A stretch of DNA of 6,556 nt from Segetibacter sp. (GTDB lineage Bacteria > Bacteroidota > Bacteroidia > Chitinophagales > Chitinophagaceae), in contig JASLBT010000166.1 in assembly GCA_030146445.1 (NCBI GenBank), forward strand, positions 1-6,556, given 5' to 3'. Position numbers and translations under genes: made by a program. The notes beneath the pieces are model-generated. The model did not search any database and had not been told where the DNA came from. It was given only the letters and a program-made list of their open reading frames with translations. Shown one piece after another: positions 6,146 to 6,556 of this stretch; position 1 is the first letter of the stretch; every line of letters begins with the position of its first letter.

Positions 6146-6556
6146 TTTCGGGCAGGAAACAAGTATAAGAAGTCGTTTTTCTGACCACCCCTACAGGTTA
6201 CCCACTATTACGTAGCAACTGGCATCTGCTAATAATTTAAGCCTATAAGGATTTGTAATTATGTTGATAGCCGTTGAATGGGAACATTACAAGACACCTA
6301 CGGTTAAGCGGGCATTCAGCGGTAAATGGGTTGCCATAATCAACAACAAACAATGCTGATCATCGAAAGTGAAACATTTTGTGTACGCCACTTTACAAAT
6401 GCAGACGCTGTTTTTATTTTGTGCTTTTTACTCCAACATTTTTTATTAAACCCATTCGCGACATTAACATCAGCACCCGGTAACAGGCAGCGGACTGTTT
6501 ACACGGATGCTATAACCGGCCACAAAAAACGGATTTTGATTTGGGTTAAGTTGCTG

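Larger units (their letters stand above)
5947..6556. other. Long intergenic region upstream of dctA, no convincing gene
   Basis: These 610 bases run from the dctA start to the right edge. They contain stops in all frames and no recognisable protein, RNA gene or mobile element. The dctA control region should lie in the first 100-200 bases, yet I find no exact TAnnTTTG box there on the minus strand; near-matches missing one T (TATATTG, TAGGTTG) occur about 70-90 bases before the ATG. Inverted repeats in this stretch are listed separately. A 32-codon frame at 6261-6359 and an open 28-codon frame entering from the right edge on the minus strand (stop near 6470) are too short to call. Confidence 0.6.

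Noticed and set aside
6470..6556. Minus-strand frame open from the right edge, 28 codons before a stop
   Set aside because: It could be the tail of a gene beyond the edge, but it is too short and has no recognisable motif.

Overview
The window looks like chromosomal DNA of a Bacteroidota bacterium, most likely from the Chitinophagaceae or a close relative. The evidence is as follows. Start codons lack Shine-Dalgarno sequences. Promoter-like TAnnTTTG (-7) elements lie upstream of two genes. Exported proteins have signal peptides ending in a short Ala-Xaa-Gln or Cys-Gln context. A secreted enzyme carries a C-terminal extension of the type IX secretion (T9SS) kind, introduced by an LPVKLLSFTG-like linker. 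The placement is inference from these features, not from a database search.

Layout, left to right. (1) 1-746, minus strand: phosphosulfolactate synthase (ComA/YitD family), cut by the left edge just before its C-terminus. (2) 849-1343, plus: a small exported thioredoxin-fold protein with a CGHC active site, divergent from (1) and closed by a clear intrinsic terminator. (3) 1425-3092, plus: a secreted PQQ-type glucose/sorbosone dehydrogenase fused to a C-terminal adhesive/sorting region. (4) 3334-4263, plus: NAD-dependent malate dehydrogenase (mdh), with a good Bacteroidota promoter and a strong terminator. (5) 4666-5946, minus: C4-dicarboxylate:cation symporter of the DctA type, convergent with mdh. 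(6) 5947-6556: about 610 bases with no convincing gene; they hold inverted repeats that may be regulatory for dctA.

Most genes look like single transcription units, not one operon. The only obvious functional link is between mdh and dctA. DctA would import malate, fumarate and succinate, and Mdh would oxidise malate to oxaloacetate in the TCA cycle. They face each other across about 400 bases and one hairpin that could terminate transcription from both sides. The sugar dehydrogenase would oxidise sugars outside the cytoplasm. The ComA-family enzyme implies sulfolactate-type sulfonate metabolism, which in this phylum may feed sulfonolipid synthesis.

I do not see a mobile element, CRISPR array, rRNA or tRNA, nor a clearly new multi-gene system. 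The most interesting leads are the sulfonate gene in a Bacteroidota background, the T9SS-style PQQ dehydrogenase with a degenerate tail, and the symmetric DNA motifs upstream of the dehydrogenase and dctA genes.
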